DNA from: Carposina sasakii
Taxonomy: Eukaryota > Arthropoda > Insecta > Lepidoptera > Carposinidae
Length of the DNA: 64,000 nt
Assembly: GCA_014607495.2 (NCBI GenBank)
Contig: CP053157.1
Coordinates: forward strand, 8,804,001 to 8,868,000
Reading direction: 5' to 3'
Of the stretch, positions 12,906 through 26,100 are shown piece after piece (within the stretch, counting starts at the first letter, position 1; every line of letters begins with the position of its first letter). The notes below the pieces were generated by a model. The model was not told the DNA's origin. It made no database searches and was given only the letters and a program-made list of their open reading frames with translations. The translations under genes and the position numbers were made by a program.

Positions 12906-13639
12906 TATGTTTTATTGTAATAGAATGTTTGTCGTGTATATTGCATTTGTCATACATAGTTGTTATAAAGCTATATTATTCGTTGCCATTACCAGATGGT
13001 TAAGGAACATAAATATGCTATACGTCACTTTTAACATGAGACGGACGTTACATATAGAATCTTTAAAGTGAAGATTTTTTTCTGGGCCGTTCTCACAGGC
13101 GATCAGGGGGCCAATTCTCGAAAAGTCTCAAGTTGGAAAGAAGCCGAAACGGAACCGTTGTAGACGCTCAGAACAAAGCAATGATATGATTACTTTACGG
13201 TGACGTAATTAGACACATGAAATGTACGAGACAGATAACTATTTATTTTTATTCTGTCATACTCGCGACCGATGCGTGCTAAAATATACCTTATTACTTA
13301 AACGGTAAGTATATATTGTTTCGCACTGCATTTCGTTAACGGTTCGTTAGTGGTTGCGTTTCGGCTCGAAAATTTTCAAGAGTTGCCCCCCTGATAGAAA
13401 CTCGTCACTGAATTTTTACATCTAACCCCGCTATCATTCATGATCCCTTAGTTCTTGCTACCACATTTTAGGAACACAGCCGTGTGTATCTGTATAGGTT
13501 ATGTATGTATAGGTATATTTTTTAAACAAGTTTCAAAATAAATATTTGGCGTTAAAAAACAAAAGTCTTTCTTTCCTTAGAGTACCTAGCTATAACTTCT
13601 TGTAAAAAAACTTTACATTTCAAATGTAAAAGAACCTTT

Positions 13640-14017
13640 AGGTGCTGCCACATTGTTGTTTTAAAATGTTAACAAACATTTTCTAACACTAATACATTTA
13701 CTTAGGAATCGTTACATTATGTTAGGAATTGTTAAATGTTTTAAGTGCTCCTACACTGATGGATAATATTTACAACATTTGAAAAATCGGCTCGCACGCA
13801 ATTTGGATTTACGTTTTGAAGCGTCTACACGAAAATGGATGAAATTTGCTCATTAGATTAGCTTTTATTTTACTTTACAATTTGTTAACTATGTAGTTTA
13901 GAAATGTTTACTAATATTATCTGACATGAAAACATTTTCTAACATTGTGATCGTATGTTTCTTAGCAAATATTTACTAACGTTTGTAAACATTTTTAACT
14001 GCAGTGTGGTAGCACCT
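13640..14017. mobile_element. MITE with AGGTGCTGCCACA termini
   Basis: Ends AGGTGCTGCCACATTG and CAGTGTGGTAGCACCT are inverted; TTTA lies at both edges. The interior is AT-rich with an internal TIR-like GTGCTCCTACACTG. Confidence 0.7.
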
Positions 14018-14648
14018 TTATATTCGTAATTCTATACATTCACGTAATAAATATAGATGTACTCGTACCTACAAGTAATAACGTAAACTAGTTTTATCTC
14101 AAAACACTCAAACTCCGATGTAGTTTAACAGATTTTACTCGAGGCGGCAAGGATGAGTCGCTAGTTCAGTAATCTACTAAATTACGGTACAAAGGCTAGC
14201 TGAAAAGGTCACCTTTATTGATCTAGAATATCTGAAATATTACTGGCTGACCTGTTATATAAAGGGATAAAATATTAATTGTGATACGTATTGATACGAC
14301 ATTGTAGCTATAGTGATTATTAGACACTAGACTATAAATTCTATAAGTACCTACTTGCTTTATTCGCTACTTAGTGTCGTCATTTCACTTAGTATACATT
14401 AAATTTTTATTCACTTAAGCCTCCTAATCCTCCTGTATTGATTCTTAATTTATCGCAAGGTAGAAAACTGCATAAGTTTTTATGGACATATCTGCTGTCT
14501 GGAGACTGTCAATTTTGTAGGTTAAACTAGAAGAAACTAAGAAACCTATACCAAGTTTGGACTATTATAGATATTCGAATAGTAGAGTTATATTGAAAAA
14601 TATATCCAACTTTTATTATCAAGTCAGTATGTTAGTATATACCTAGGT

Positions 14649-14949
14649 TATTCAGTGGTTAAGACGTGCACCTTCCAAGCAAGAGGCGTTATAAGTTTCA
14701 TTTACCTACAGATTTTAATGTTGCAAAATTGTCACTTAGCTCGAGCCTCGGAAAGCACGTAAAACCGTTGATCCTGCGCCTGATCTCTCTTCGGTCGTGT
14801 CGGCTTTCCGTCCCATCGGACTATGAGAGTAACGGAATAGAGAGTGCATCTGTGTTTGCGCACACACTTGTGCACTATAATATCTCCTGCGTACCTGGCC
14901 GATCTCCATAGAGATTGGGCCTTGGCTGAAATACGGTCGGAGGTCATCA
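14649..14949 (+). mobile_element. tRNA-derived SINE, second copy with damaged B box
   Basis: The same body as 58869-59212 (for example GCACGTAAAACCGTTG and GCGCACACACTTGTGCAC). The B box and adjoining 30 bp are deleted, so the copy is dead. Short open frames here are products of the repeat. Confidence 0.85.
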
Positions 14950-15160
14950 TATACCTACTTAAAGTATTTTCATTAATTGCAAACACAATTTTATTATGTG
15001 TAGGTAGAAAAATATCGTGATAATCTGTAATTACAGATGCGATCTCGTATCTATGTGTACTATTGTGGTAAACAAATTTTAATTGTAAAGCAATAAATGA
15101 AGGACATTATAAAACATGCTACCGTTCTAATACGAGCACGAACTTTATCTATATTATCTA

Positions 15161-15353
15161 CTAGTGGACGCCCGCGACTTCGTCCGCGTGGATTACAGAA
15201 AAAACAAAGATAAAAAGTAGCCTTTGTGTTAATCCCGAGTGTCAGCTAACTCCACAGCAAATTTTATTCAAATCGCTCCAGCCGTTTTTAGGTGAAACAG
15301 TAACAAATATCCATCCATCCATCCATACTTACAAACTTTCGCGTTTATAATAT
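15161..15353 (+). mobile_element. Dispersed repeat copy (CTAGTGGACGCCCGCGAC family)
   Basis: Begins CTAGTGGACGCCCGCGACTT and ends with (CCAT)n and CTTTCGCGTTTATAATATTA. Retroposon-like. Confidence 0.75.
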
Positions 15354-15857
15354 TAGATTATAAGATAAGATGTTACATGCGAGTAGTCGAGGACACAACA
15401 CACAGTGGGTTTAATGTTTTATACGAATTTCTTCTCGTATCGCAATGATCTGTCGTGGTGTTATTTTTCGCAGCAATACAGATTATTGGATGTTTGTTGC
15501 ATTATGTGTAGAGCGCATGGCAGAATTTTAATTTATAACGTATAGGTATAGGTAGATATTCAAATTTTATCTTTATTCAATTTTATCTTTGTGCTGTATT
15601 CAAACTATTAGTTACTATACTTCACTGTGTTATATAGGTACATACCTATAGGTACTAGTATAAAATAATAACCGCCTCAACAAACAATTTTAGTAATTGG
15701 AGTATAATAAACCGATACCTAAATAAATAGAATAAAAAAGTCTCCTAAACTACATGATGTTTTACACCACACACGTAATGTAGTACCTACCTAGGTACAC
15801 TAGTAACAGTTCACATAGTACACGATTTAAGATTGATACCGTATATCGACTGATTCC

Positions 15858-16820
15858 TTGACGAGGTATCGGGCGACTCGGACCGCTGCTTATTTCGGAC
15901 CGCGGTCCGAGTTGACTGACTCCTATTTGTTATTTTGTCAGGCGACTCGGACCGCTCCTTTTGGTACAGTTAACAAAAAAAGTGTTAGAAATAAAACAAA
16001 TGTACACAAATATTTTCTACATTACTGTAAAAGTTTTAAATTGTGTTTTTGAAATAACGTCGTTGACTAAATTTTTACTTAGCTATTAAATACTTTTTTT
16101 TATTAATCAATAAAAATATTTAAAATCATTGCTTCAAAGTTAACTAAACCTAAATACTTATAACATAAAATCGGTATTCATGTCGGTTTTGAAACCATAC
16201 ATCCAACGGATTATAATGTGGTATATTTTATAGATATCGTGATTCGAGAGGAAGATTTATATGTATAACTAGTGGACGCCCGCGCGTGGACTACAGAAAA
16301 AAATAAAATGTCGAAATTATCCGGGATAAAAACATTTTCCCGGGATATAAAGTAGTGAGACCTGTCACAATATATTCTTGAAAACTGCATCGAAATCGGT
16401 TCAGCCGTTTCTGAGATTAGCGTGCACAAACGCACAGACAAACCGACAAACAGACAAAAATTTAAAAAATCATTATTTTGAGTACTATTGCGTTGATAAA
16501 GGTCTCCTATAATATTTTTCTCATATATCTTCCATGTACAGACAGCGATCCGTTACATTTTTATTATATGTATAGAAGACTAGCGACGCGTTCCGGCTTC
16601 GCACTAGTGGAATGCTGATACGTAATCCCACTTTTCGAAGACAAAGTCATGGCCGGCTACTAGCACAACATAAAATAGAATCCAAACAGATTTTTCTGTT
16701 AACTGTTGGTACTTGAAGTAAATTAGGTATGTGGTCCGAGTCGACCGAACGAAAAATGTATTCGGGCGACTCAGACCGCGGTCCGAGTTTGTTGCTGTCC
16801 GAGTAGCCCGATACCTCTCT
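15858..16820. repeat. Paired GC-rich motifs, CGGGCGACTCGGACCGC, in opposite orientation
   Basis: GGTATCGGGCGACTCGGACC at about 15864 and CAGGCGACTCGGACCGC at about 15940 on the plus strand, with related sequence at 16735-16815 in reverse (CGAGTAGCCCGATACCTC). CGGACCGCGGTCCG at about 15897 is a perfect 14-bp palindrome. Probably the ends of one decayed element. Confidence 0.5.
16269..16480 (+). mobile_element. Dispersed repeat copy, same family
   Basis: Begins CTAGTGGACGCCCGCGCGTG and includes CCGGGATAAAAACATTTTCC as in the 6551 copy. The minus-strand frame at 16211-16441 is a shadow. Confidence 0.75.
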
Positions 16821-17215
16821 TTAACCACTTCACAGCTTTCAGAGGTAATTGAATAGATAGTGATTTAATATTAACGCGTGTACAAGGTTATATTATTAAA
16901 TTGCACCTAATTTAAGCTTTATTTTTCTATGCTTTTCGCGTGACTTAACACCGACATTACTGCATTTACATACGTGCAGCTGGGTTAGCTACTTTGAACT
17001 TTAAAGTTGGTTTTTGGCATTGGATGGTATTTTATAACACACAACATAAAAAGTCTATGAATACCACATATAAATATTGGCTCCCTCTAGTATACGTACC
17101 TACATAACAGAAAACATTTGCAGCACTCAATTGATTCAATCCTAACTTTCCATCAAGATACACGTACAAAAATCATCGGCACCTTTACAAAACTAGGTAA
17201 TCGTCTGACGGAATC

Positions 17216-17500
17216 TTTAGAGCCGGTTGTCGCGTGCAGGCCCTCCTCTTAAAGAACCTAAGAGCCCTATGCCGGGGCCAAAGAACCCTTGAACGAGAAA
17301 TGACACTTATCAACCGCCTTCAACCAAGGTGCAATTGGTTTGTCGGAAGTTGCGAAAATATCTTTGAGGACTATTCAAACAGTGCGGATTTCGCTATCAA
17401 AACCAATAGCGAATATCGAGCGGCATTACCGGTATATTTATTTGACATTCCGCTTCTAGAGAGATACCAGAATATGGTACATTGTCCGTAATAGTCCTTA
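17216..17500 (+). other. Coding-like open stretch of unknown origin
   Basis: An 85-codon frame (17234-17491) with balanced composition (RALCRGQRTLEREMTLINRL) that resembles no family I know. No splice partners were found. It may be a relic of a mobile element. Confidence 0.2.
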
Positions 17501-17619
17501 TGTTCTCACTCGCTCTTGGAATAAAGTTAGGTAGATTAGTGTACCCAGTGTAACCTACATTATGGTATTGTGCTCGGAAGAAGCGGTATTTTCTGCAATT
17601 CATATCGGTACGAGATAAG

Positions 17620-18943
17620 TATTTATTTATATGAAAGAATCGCGGCAGTAACGAATATCGCTCTCTCTCATACTACATACGAATACTCACTCTCATGTGA
17701 ACAGTAAAAAGAGAAATTTAATTCGTTTCTGCTTTACTGAACTCTTTTAATAAGTGCTTATGTTTCTATTTCGGGACGTTCGTTGTTAGAAGGTATTAGG
17801 CGATTAAAGGAAACTTATTCAGAAAATTCATAGACAAACACTTCCTACACGTGTAAAAAGATGTTATCAATGATTCGTATAGTTTTATACATATGCGCCA
17901 TAAAGGTATCCAGATAAACTTGGGAATAGTTCTAAAATAATGAAAATAAACGATAGAGCGTTTAAATTTCATTTGAGTTTTGGTTTAAATATTCTTATTA
18001 TGATTTCATAAAATACATTAATTTCTTGTTTCAATTATTAGGGATCTTGTGACGCCAACTCAGGGTTTTACGATGGCCTTGAACTGAATATTACAGATAC
18101 ATAACTAAACTAACAGGAGCTCCAACAACTCTCAACCAACAAGCTAACTTAGCCTAACTATTCAAAGGTTCCCTTTAGTAGCCTGCACTAACAATAATAA
18201 TTATTACTAACATACAGTAGCTACATATTCTGTCATAGGATTGTGTCACACGTACCACAATCCGCATCCAGTCTGAATAGCGCAGCGGCAACTTTTTGTA
18301 GTTACGTTGTGGTATCTATGAGTACAAAAGGTGGATGTGGTTGCGTTGTCGATAATAGTGTAATTACGTAATGTTGATAAAGAGGACTAGGGATATGGCT
18401 AGTAGTTAGCGGCATTACTGGTGGTTGCATTGTGGTTGCGACGTGGCTGCGAATTTATCTATATCATCCACGCTGTCGATAATGGGCGTTTTTCCACTAG
18501 ACGACACGGCCACGACACGTGCTCAATGTCGGCAAAATTTGGACAGTGTGAACAGTAGCCAAAATATGTAGTCCTTTTCATAAATATTAGCGCCCACTTA
18601 CGAGTTACTTTAGTGTGGTAGTAATACCTGTAAAACAAGCCTTACATAGATACATTGATGTTTTAATTAAACCCTCAAATGTGACAAACAAGCAGGGCTA
18701 TTGTAAGCAGACGTCGCGCTTGGCTGGTCGCCAACGGCTAATAACGGGTTTGGCGAAAGTGCCCTCTCGGCATTCCTTCTCCTTGCTATACCTACTATAA
18801 GTAGGAACATAATGTTTTATGAATCGTAATAATTTGACTAACTTTTGCAGTGCCAAAACATTTACATTGGGAACAAATGTAGAAGAGTGCCTAGGTTTAT
18901 ATAACAATATTTAACTTTATATACAAAATTTTAAAATTATTTT
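17620..18943. other. Intergenic, nothing recognised
   Basis: Some GC-richer stretches near 18240-18560 look like old repeats (GTGGTTGCGTTGT motifs). No supported gene. Confidence 0.4.
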
Positions 18944-19200
18944 ACAGGGTGTAACAAAAAGGGTATGTTCAGCTAAAAGCTACGTAAATAGCCCACTGCA
19001 GAGAACCTATCCACAAAATTTGAGACTCGAAATCACATGTTTATTTTTCAAGATTGTATGAAAATTCCTGAGATATTTAAAAATTCTCCATAAGGGAAAA
19101 ATAAACATGTGATTTCGAGTCTCAAATTTTGTGAATAGGTTCTCTACAGTGGATATTTACGTACCTTTTCGCTTAACATACCCTTTTTGTTCACTCTGTA
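18944..19200. mobile_element. Fold-back MITE (ACAGGGTGTAACAAAAAG family), copy 1
   Basis: Arms of about 100 bp are inverted around a short loop: ACAAAATTTGAGACTCGAAA and TTTCGAGTCTCAAATTTTGT. Other copies: 20373-20637, 21269-21531, 54595-54819, and a fragment at 379-420. Confidence 0.9.
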
Positions 19201-20107
19201 TAAATCCAAGTTATCTTGATTGTCTCGATAATGAATTTAAAAAATCATTGTTTTATCAGCCTAAATTAAGGTTTCACTTCCATAACATAGTTGATGTCTA
19301 TATTCGTCATAAGTATTTAACTATAGAAATCATTAGAGCTATATTCCACACCGTAATTAGGCAGGACATTGCCGTGACATATAATTAATGTCTAATGGAT
19401 TTATAATAGTAATGTTGGATGTTAACCTCACCAAGCTTTTATCATCGACTAAATTAGATTTCTATCTATCAGACAGATTGACCGATCAAGGAGACAGCAT
19501 ACTTTCGTCGACTTTTTATAAGCGTTACAATTTTTTTCTTTTTGTAAAAAAGAGACATAATGGAGCGCTATTCAAATAGTCAAATGAATTATTAAGCCCC
19601 ACTTACACACACGATAGCAGAGCTTAACCGCATATAGGTACGCTCATATCTACTATCTCATATCTAACGATATTTTTATTTTCCATTTGCTTTTTAAAAT
19701 TTGTACTTATATATTTATTTTACCTACCTATCTATAATTTTTATTTTTAATTTGTTTTTGCTCCATTGCACTACCTACACATTCTAGCCAGAAATGGTTA
19801 ACTGGTAGAGAATGCTACATAGCATTAAGTTCGCCCATGTACACTGCTTAAATGTGCAATAAAGAATTTTATTATTATTATTACTTTGACTATAGGTACC
19901 TGCTGTTTAGTCAAAGTCATATCCGGGTGAATCTTAGTCCGGAATATATTTTTGATGAATTCTTTGAAAAAAATTGAACCATGTGGCACAACAATTGTTT
20001 GATGTGGATCCACATCACATATATTCAACTTACAAGTCGGAAAGGTTTATCTTTTCTCACAACAGTTTTTTAAGTATATAAATTAACTCCTTATCTCATA
20101 CACATAC

Positions 20108-23100
20108 CTAGTTCCCGCAACGGGTTGCCAAACACCGTCGACTGCAGACTGTGCTGGTGGAGGGTTCTCCACAATCGGCTCATCCTTCGTCTTGGTCTCC
20201 CAATTCTGCAAAAAAATTACAGTTTACTGTTACCAAAGATTGTGCTTATCTATGACTATTAACTATCGACTACTCTGTTGACCATCGACTACTCTGAAAT
20301 GATACCAAAAACCGGTATTTATGACTTAACTTTCTTTTGTTTGTGTTTCAATCGAAAGTAAGTCCTACTTATACAGGGTGTAACAGAAAGGGTATGTTAA
20401 GCGAAAAGCTATGTAAATAGCCCACTATAGAGAACCTATTTCCAAAATTTGAGACTCGAAATCACATGTTTATTTTTCAAGATTGTATGAACATTCCTGA
20501 GTTGTTTATGAATTCTCCATGCTATTTTTGCAATAATAAACATGTGATTTCCAGTCAAAAATTTTATGGATAGGCTCCTTTTAGTGGGAAATTTACATAG
20601 CTTTTCGCTTAACATACCCCTTTTGTTACACCCTGTATAGTCAAAGTGGGTTTGAGAGTTGGTATATTACAGCAGAAATACAGAGCGCTACGTTAAAGAT
20701 TCAGATGAAAGTATAAAATACAACCACACCTTAAAAACACACCCAATTAAGTTAATCAATTTAACGTGTATAAAAAGAAGACAGTGTTCTATCTACTGTC
20801 TGCGAATTTGATCTAAATCTATAGTGCAACAGATGGCTTATAATATTTAAAGACTTCTAAATTTTTTATTGTTCTTTAGCCCAGATTAAGTAAAATAGGT
20901 TCTTGAATAAAATAAGTGTACCTTCGTAGGTACTCGCATTTTTATCAAAGCTTTTGGTAATCCCTGAAAGGTTTTGACCATTAGGTGTAATTATGATGAA
21001 AATTGTATACTTTAGACAAATAGACATAAAAGTAGAGATAGAAGCTATTGACTACTCAAATAGTAATATACCTATAAACTATTATCTCTATAGGTTGATA
21101 CTATCACGAGGAATAAATTAAACTGAATGATAGAAAAGGCATAAAATAGGTAGTACCCGCATATTTTCTAATATCTATTGTACGATAACATTGACTGTGG
21201 AATAATCTCACGACGTTTTGCAAAAATTTTGGCGTTCACCAAATAGTTAATTTGAATGATAGCGCTATACAGGGTGTAACAAAAAGGGTATGTTAAGCGA
21301 AAAGCTACGTAAATAGCCCACTGTCGAGAACCTATCCACAAAATTTGAGACTCGAAATCACATGTTTATTTTTCAAGATTGTATGAAAATTCCTGAGATA
21401 TTTAAAAATTCTCCATACTATCCGGAAAAATAAACATGTGATTTCGAGTCTCAAATTTTGTGGATAGGTTCTTTACATTGGGCTATTTACGTAGCCTCTC
21501 GCTTAACATACCCTTTTTGTTACACCCTGTATAGTTTCCACGTGTACCTATAACTACAAATACATTATCTAAGTCACTGCTTACAAAATGATTGTCATAG
21601 CAGTTTATTCTATGAAACGGACTCAAGGGAAATTTCATGGTTAAAATAAATACGTTTATTGAAGCGCAACGTAACAGATGTTGTGAATGTTTTAGTGTTA
21701 TATGCAGGTGCTTGATTTAATCTTAGCAACAGTTGGATAGATAGATATTTGTTTCTCAATCAAATCAGAGCAGCCGAACGGATTTACCATATATACGTAT
21801 AAAAAAAGAATAGTCTTGATTTGAACACCGGTTAATTTTATCATGTAAAATAAGAAGGTACGAGTATTTCGTATAGCCGATACTTACCTCACCTTGCTAT
21901 TCATTTGTACAGGTAATGGTCCACAGAAAAATAATTTAACACATTTAGATTTTAAAAAGTCCTTTATTGTGACAAATACGAGTCGCTTTCGCACAAAGAC
22001 CAAAGTCAGTCGCATATTATTTTCGTTTCGCAGCCATTTTATATACAAACGCTTGGTCGGGAAATATTATTGTAATAGAAATAGAGTCGACATTCATCCC
22101 TTCATCCCGTTTGATAGAAAGGCTGGACGTGAGGAATTATATAACGACGGAAACTCCGGTTATTTACGCGAAAAATTCCTAGCTCGACACTTTGCGACTA
22201 GTCATCTTTTATATCGTAGGTAATAGGGTTGAACCCTTAGAGCAACGCGGCTTACTATTGAACCAGATTGAAACCATTATAATAAAAATATATATATATA
22301 TATTCACGCATTTATCCCTTACGGGGTAGGCAGAGCACCACGGGCCGATAGAATCACATGGTGCCACTTCTGACCAATTTTGATGGTATAGTTGAGATGT
22401 ACAAGTTCGGTATACGTAGTCGGGATGATAAGTAACTAGCCACTGCTATTTAAAAAGTTAAAATTAAAAAAAATATATAAAATTATTAATAATGAAATGG
22501 AAAAAATTCTTCACCTGAGTGGGAATCGAACCCACGACCACTGCAATCCGTACCAGCCGCTATAACCACTAAGCCACCGGGTCAATTACTTGGATGACGA
22601 ATTTTACCATCTCTTTTCTAAATTACATATTGGCAACGTTATTCTTCATACCGATAGCTATACTCGTACACTAGCCAAATCTCGGCAAACAAAGCTGAAT
22701 CCCTCAGCACAATGTTTAAAGATGAAACGATCAACCATATCCTAACGGATTATATGATGGAAAGTGTTTTTATTTATTTTTTTTATTTAAAAAATATATA
22801 TGTCATTTTTAAATTCGTATCTCTGGCCACTTGTGTTATAAATTTGAATTTGGTGGCGTGAAAATTTTATTAATTTTTTGTCATTTGAAAATATATTTCG
22901 TCAACTGTTTTTGAAATGGATAAAATTTAACAAAGAGCGGTGATAAAGTTTCTTCATATGAAGGGCATGAAGGGGAAAGATATCTATGACGAGTTAAAGT
23001 ATGTTTTGGGTGAATGTGCTCCTACTTATGCCACAGTAAAAAACTGGGTGGCTGAGTTTAAACACGGTCGTACATGTGTCCAAGATGAAGCCCGCCCCGG

Positions 23101-26100
23101 ACGTCCAAAAAGCGTCACGACTCCGGAAATGGTCGTGAAAGTACATGTTATGGTTTTAGCAGATCGATGATTGAAGTTATCTGAAATAGCTGATACTACA
23201 GGTATCTCAAGAGAATGGGTACATCATATCCTATGTGAGGAATGAAATATGAAAAAGTTATCGGCCCGTTGGGTGCCGCGATTGCTTACGCACGATCAAA
23301 AAAGGATTCGGGTGCAAAACTCAAAAGAATGTCTGGACCGTTTTCGGCGTAATAAGGCCGATTTTTTACGTCGATTTGTAACAACAGATGAAACATGGGT
23401 TCATCATTACAGGCCAGAATCAAAAATTCAATCAAAACCATGGACTCGATCGGGATGCCCGGCTCCAAAGAAGCCATGGCTGTAAAGTCGGCTGGAAAAG
23501 TGATGGCTTCTGTCTTTTGGGATGCAGATGGGATCTTGATGATAGATTACCTTCCTAAAGGTCAAACAATTAATGGAGAATACTACGCTAATCTTCTAGT
23601 TAAGCTTCATCAATGTATTCAGAAAAAACGACCAGGTTTGGCGAAAAAAAAATCATCTTCCACCAAGACAACGCTAGGGTTCACACATGTGTTAAAGCTA
23701 TGGCAAAAATCAACGAATTGAAGTATGATTTGCTGCCCCACCTACCTTATTCGCCTGATCTAGCGCCATCAGACTTCCACTTATTTTCTAAGCTCAAAAC
23801 TTTTTTGGGCGGACAGAAATTTGCCACAAATGATGAAGTCATAGCCGATGTACTTTGCAGGCCTTTAGAACGAAGATGGAATAAGTGCGTAGAGGTTCAT
23901 GGAGACTATGGCGAAAAATAAAATTAATTTTATCACGGAAAGTTAAGTGTTTTCTTATTAGGCTAATTACTTATCATCCCGCCCTCGTATGTATTACTAT
24001 ATGTATGTATGTTAGGTTGTTAGTGAGCTGTGAAGAAATCAACAACTAAAGTAACAGGTTTCATAGACATTTCTCTAGTTTCATGCGCATTTAGCAGGTA
24101 CCCCAACAACACAATAAGTAGGTAGAAGAAAAAGGGAATTCATCTCTTATAAAATAAATTCTTTATTCAAATATTTATTGTGAATGGTATTTCATTACTA
24201 TTCATGGCACGAATATTCACGCGTGCGATCGCCATTTTGAGCAAGTAACGTAAATTTCAACTTAACGCGAATGTAACTGAACATTATTTTATGTAGGTAC
24301 CTGTCTATGCTTTCAGCATACTACTGCTTGTTGAATAAATATGCTGAACTAAAGTAAAATTGCTTTACGTAGTACCTACCGTTAATTCAGTTAATAAAAT
24401 TTATATAGCAAAGGAAATATTTTCAGTCTTTACATCATGGAGGTAATCTTTACATATTACAAATTATTATAACTATGTTCCAGATCAATAAATGAATGAC
24501 TAGTTAAAAAGATTCCCTTCTGATATTACCTACCAAACACAATTAGGTAGCTATCTATAGATTGATTACCTACTTCAATCAATGCATAGAGGTACCTACT
24601 GGTATCTACTCTCTAAGTACCAGCAGGTAAGTAGATAGTAGCTGCCATAAAATATCAAGTAAACACAAAGCTTTTTTGTGATAAGATAGATTACTGTTGT
24701 CAATCATTAGATAAAGCAAATGGGTAGACCAAAATTTTTCTTTCGGAAACCGCAATAAAGCACCGTTATATTGATTGAGAATCGAGAAATCCCAAGCCTC
24801 ATGGGTTTGAGTGGAACTATAGTGAACAACATGTAAGTAAAATCTACCAAGTTTTGCTACTGCTCGGTCTGAAAAACGAATTATCTAAATGTACATACTA
24901 CAGAGTGAGAGGCGAGAGCTTTCAGCAATCTATTAGTGACTCTACAAATATTATGCAATTCGATGCAAGACGTAGGCCTCCCCCAGGGCACGCTACAAGG
25001 CTACTGCCGCAGGGAGGTTTTGCCCATAATCACCACACTGGGCAGGCGGGTTGGTGACCGTAGTGTGATTTTCGGACTATGTTGTCAGTACGGGAGGCGC
25101 TGCTGCCCACCTCCCGGAAACGCCTTAATCGACTCGTACGATAGTACCCACGGGCAGGGAGGGATGGTAAAAACTCTACTCTGCCGGCACCACGCAGCAC
25201 ATGTACATATGTCTATGCTATTACGAGTATAATTCGACGAGGTACCTACCTAGTCATGTTATATCCACTATTTCTAGACAGCCGCCACCGACAGTTGACA
25301 CCGACCCCCATATTCCGTACGAATGCCAAATTTAAAATATTCGTTTCAGGTACTACCTACATATTAAAAGGGAATATATCTCTTGATCTTAAGTCAACTA
25401 GAATGTCAATCAGTTGAATGACATTGCTGGGATTATAGAGCTACTTTCTGCAGCAGTTACGATAATATGAAACAAAACTAAATAGGGGAAGATTGGTTAA
25501 TGGGGGTTACTTAAGCAAGAATTAGAATACAAAAGCTAAAATTAACAAATTTTTTTATTGCAACCGCCTCATAACAAAATTTACTTAATAAGCTATAATT
25601 TGAGATCAGTAATAAGTAATCACATTAATAATCATCTATTGGGAAATATAAAAGTACAAAAAAAATTATGTGACTCCCATTGCACTAAGTTACGGGTAAT
25701 TGAGGTCACCTTGTGGGCAATGAGGATCATACAAAAATCAAGGAGGGCAAGGAGGACCCTTAACGCGTTTATATTAGTGTTACTTTTGGAGATGTGTGGG
25801 TGACCACTATTACCTGCTGACTCCCATTACCCTATCTTACCCTACAATTAGATACCGGTAGTATTAGTCAGCCGGTAAATTTATTTATAAACACTTGATC
25901 ATAATAAAGCTAATGAAAAGGCAATAACCTTGTCATACCTATAAAGATAGACACGATTGGGGAAATGATCTCTCAGTGTAATGCCCATCTTTGTTGATTC
26001 TAGATGTTAGCACTACTTTTTACCGGTTTGGTAAGTAGACATGTAGGTGATAGTTACATATATGTTTTCGAAAATATGACCGGGCGGTACACAAATAATA

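Larger units (their letters stand above)
22413..23989 (+). mobile_element. mariner (Tc1/mariner, DD34D) element, inactive, with a nested tRNA-like insertion
   Basis: Terminal repeats of about 29 bp match: left TACGTAGTCGGGATGATAAG (from 22413), right end, reversed, TACGAGGGCGGGATGATAAG (to 23989). Both include a TA. The unit is about 1.58 kb against the usual 1.3 kb because its 5' leader carries a tRNA-like sequence (22513-22583) and surrounding DNA. Confidence 0.9.

Noticed and set aside
12736..13071. 111-codon plus-strand open frame
   Set aside because: Runs through the SINE-like repeat and its (TATG)n tail; no family similarity.
14666..14986. Overlapping open frames on both strands
   Set aside because: They lie wholly in a SINE whose other copy is intronic at 58.9 kb.
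22513..22583. Functional tRNA gene
   Set aside because: A and B boxes are present but the acceptor and anticodon stems do not pair.
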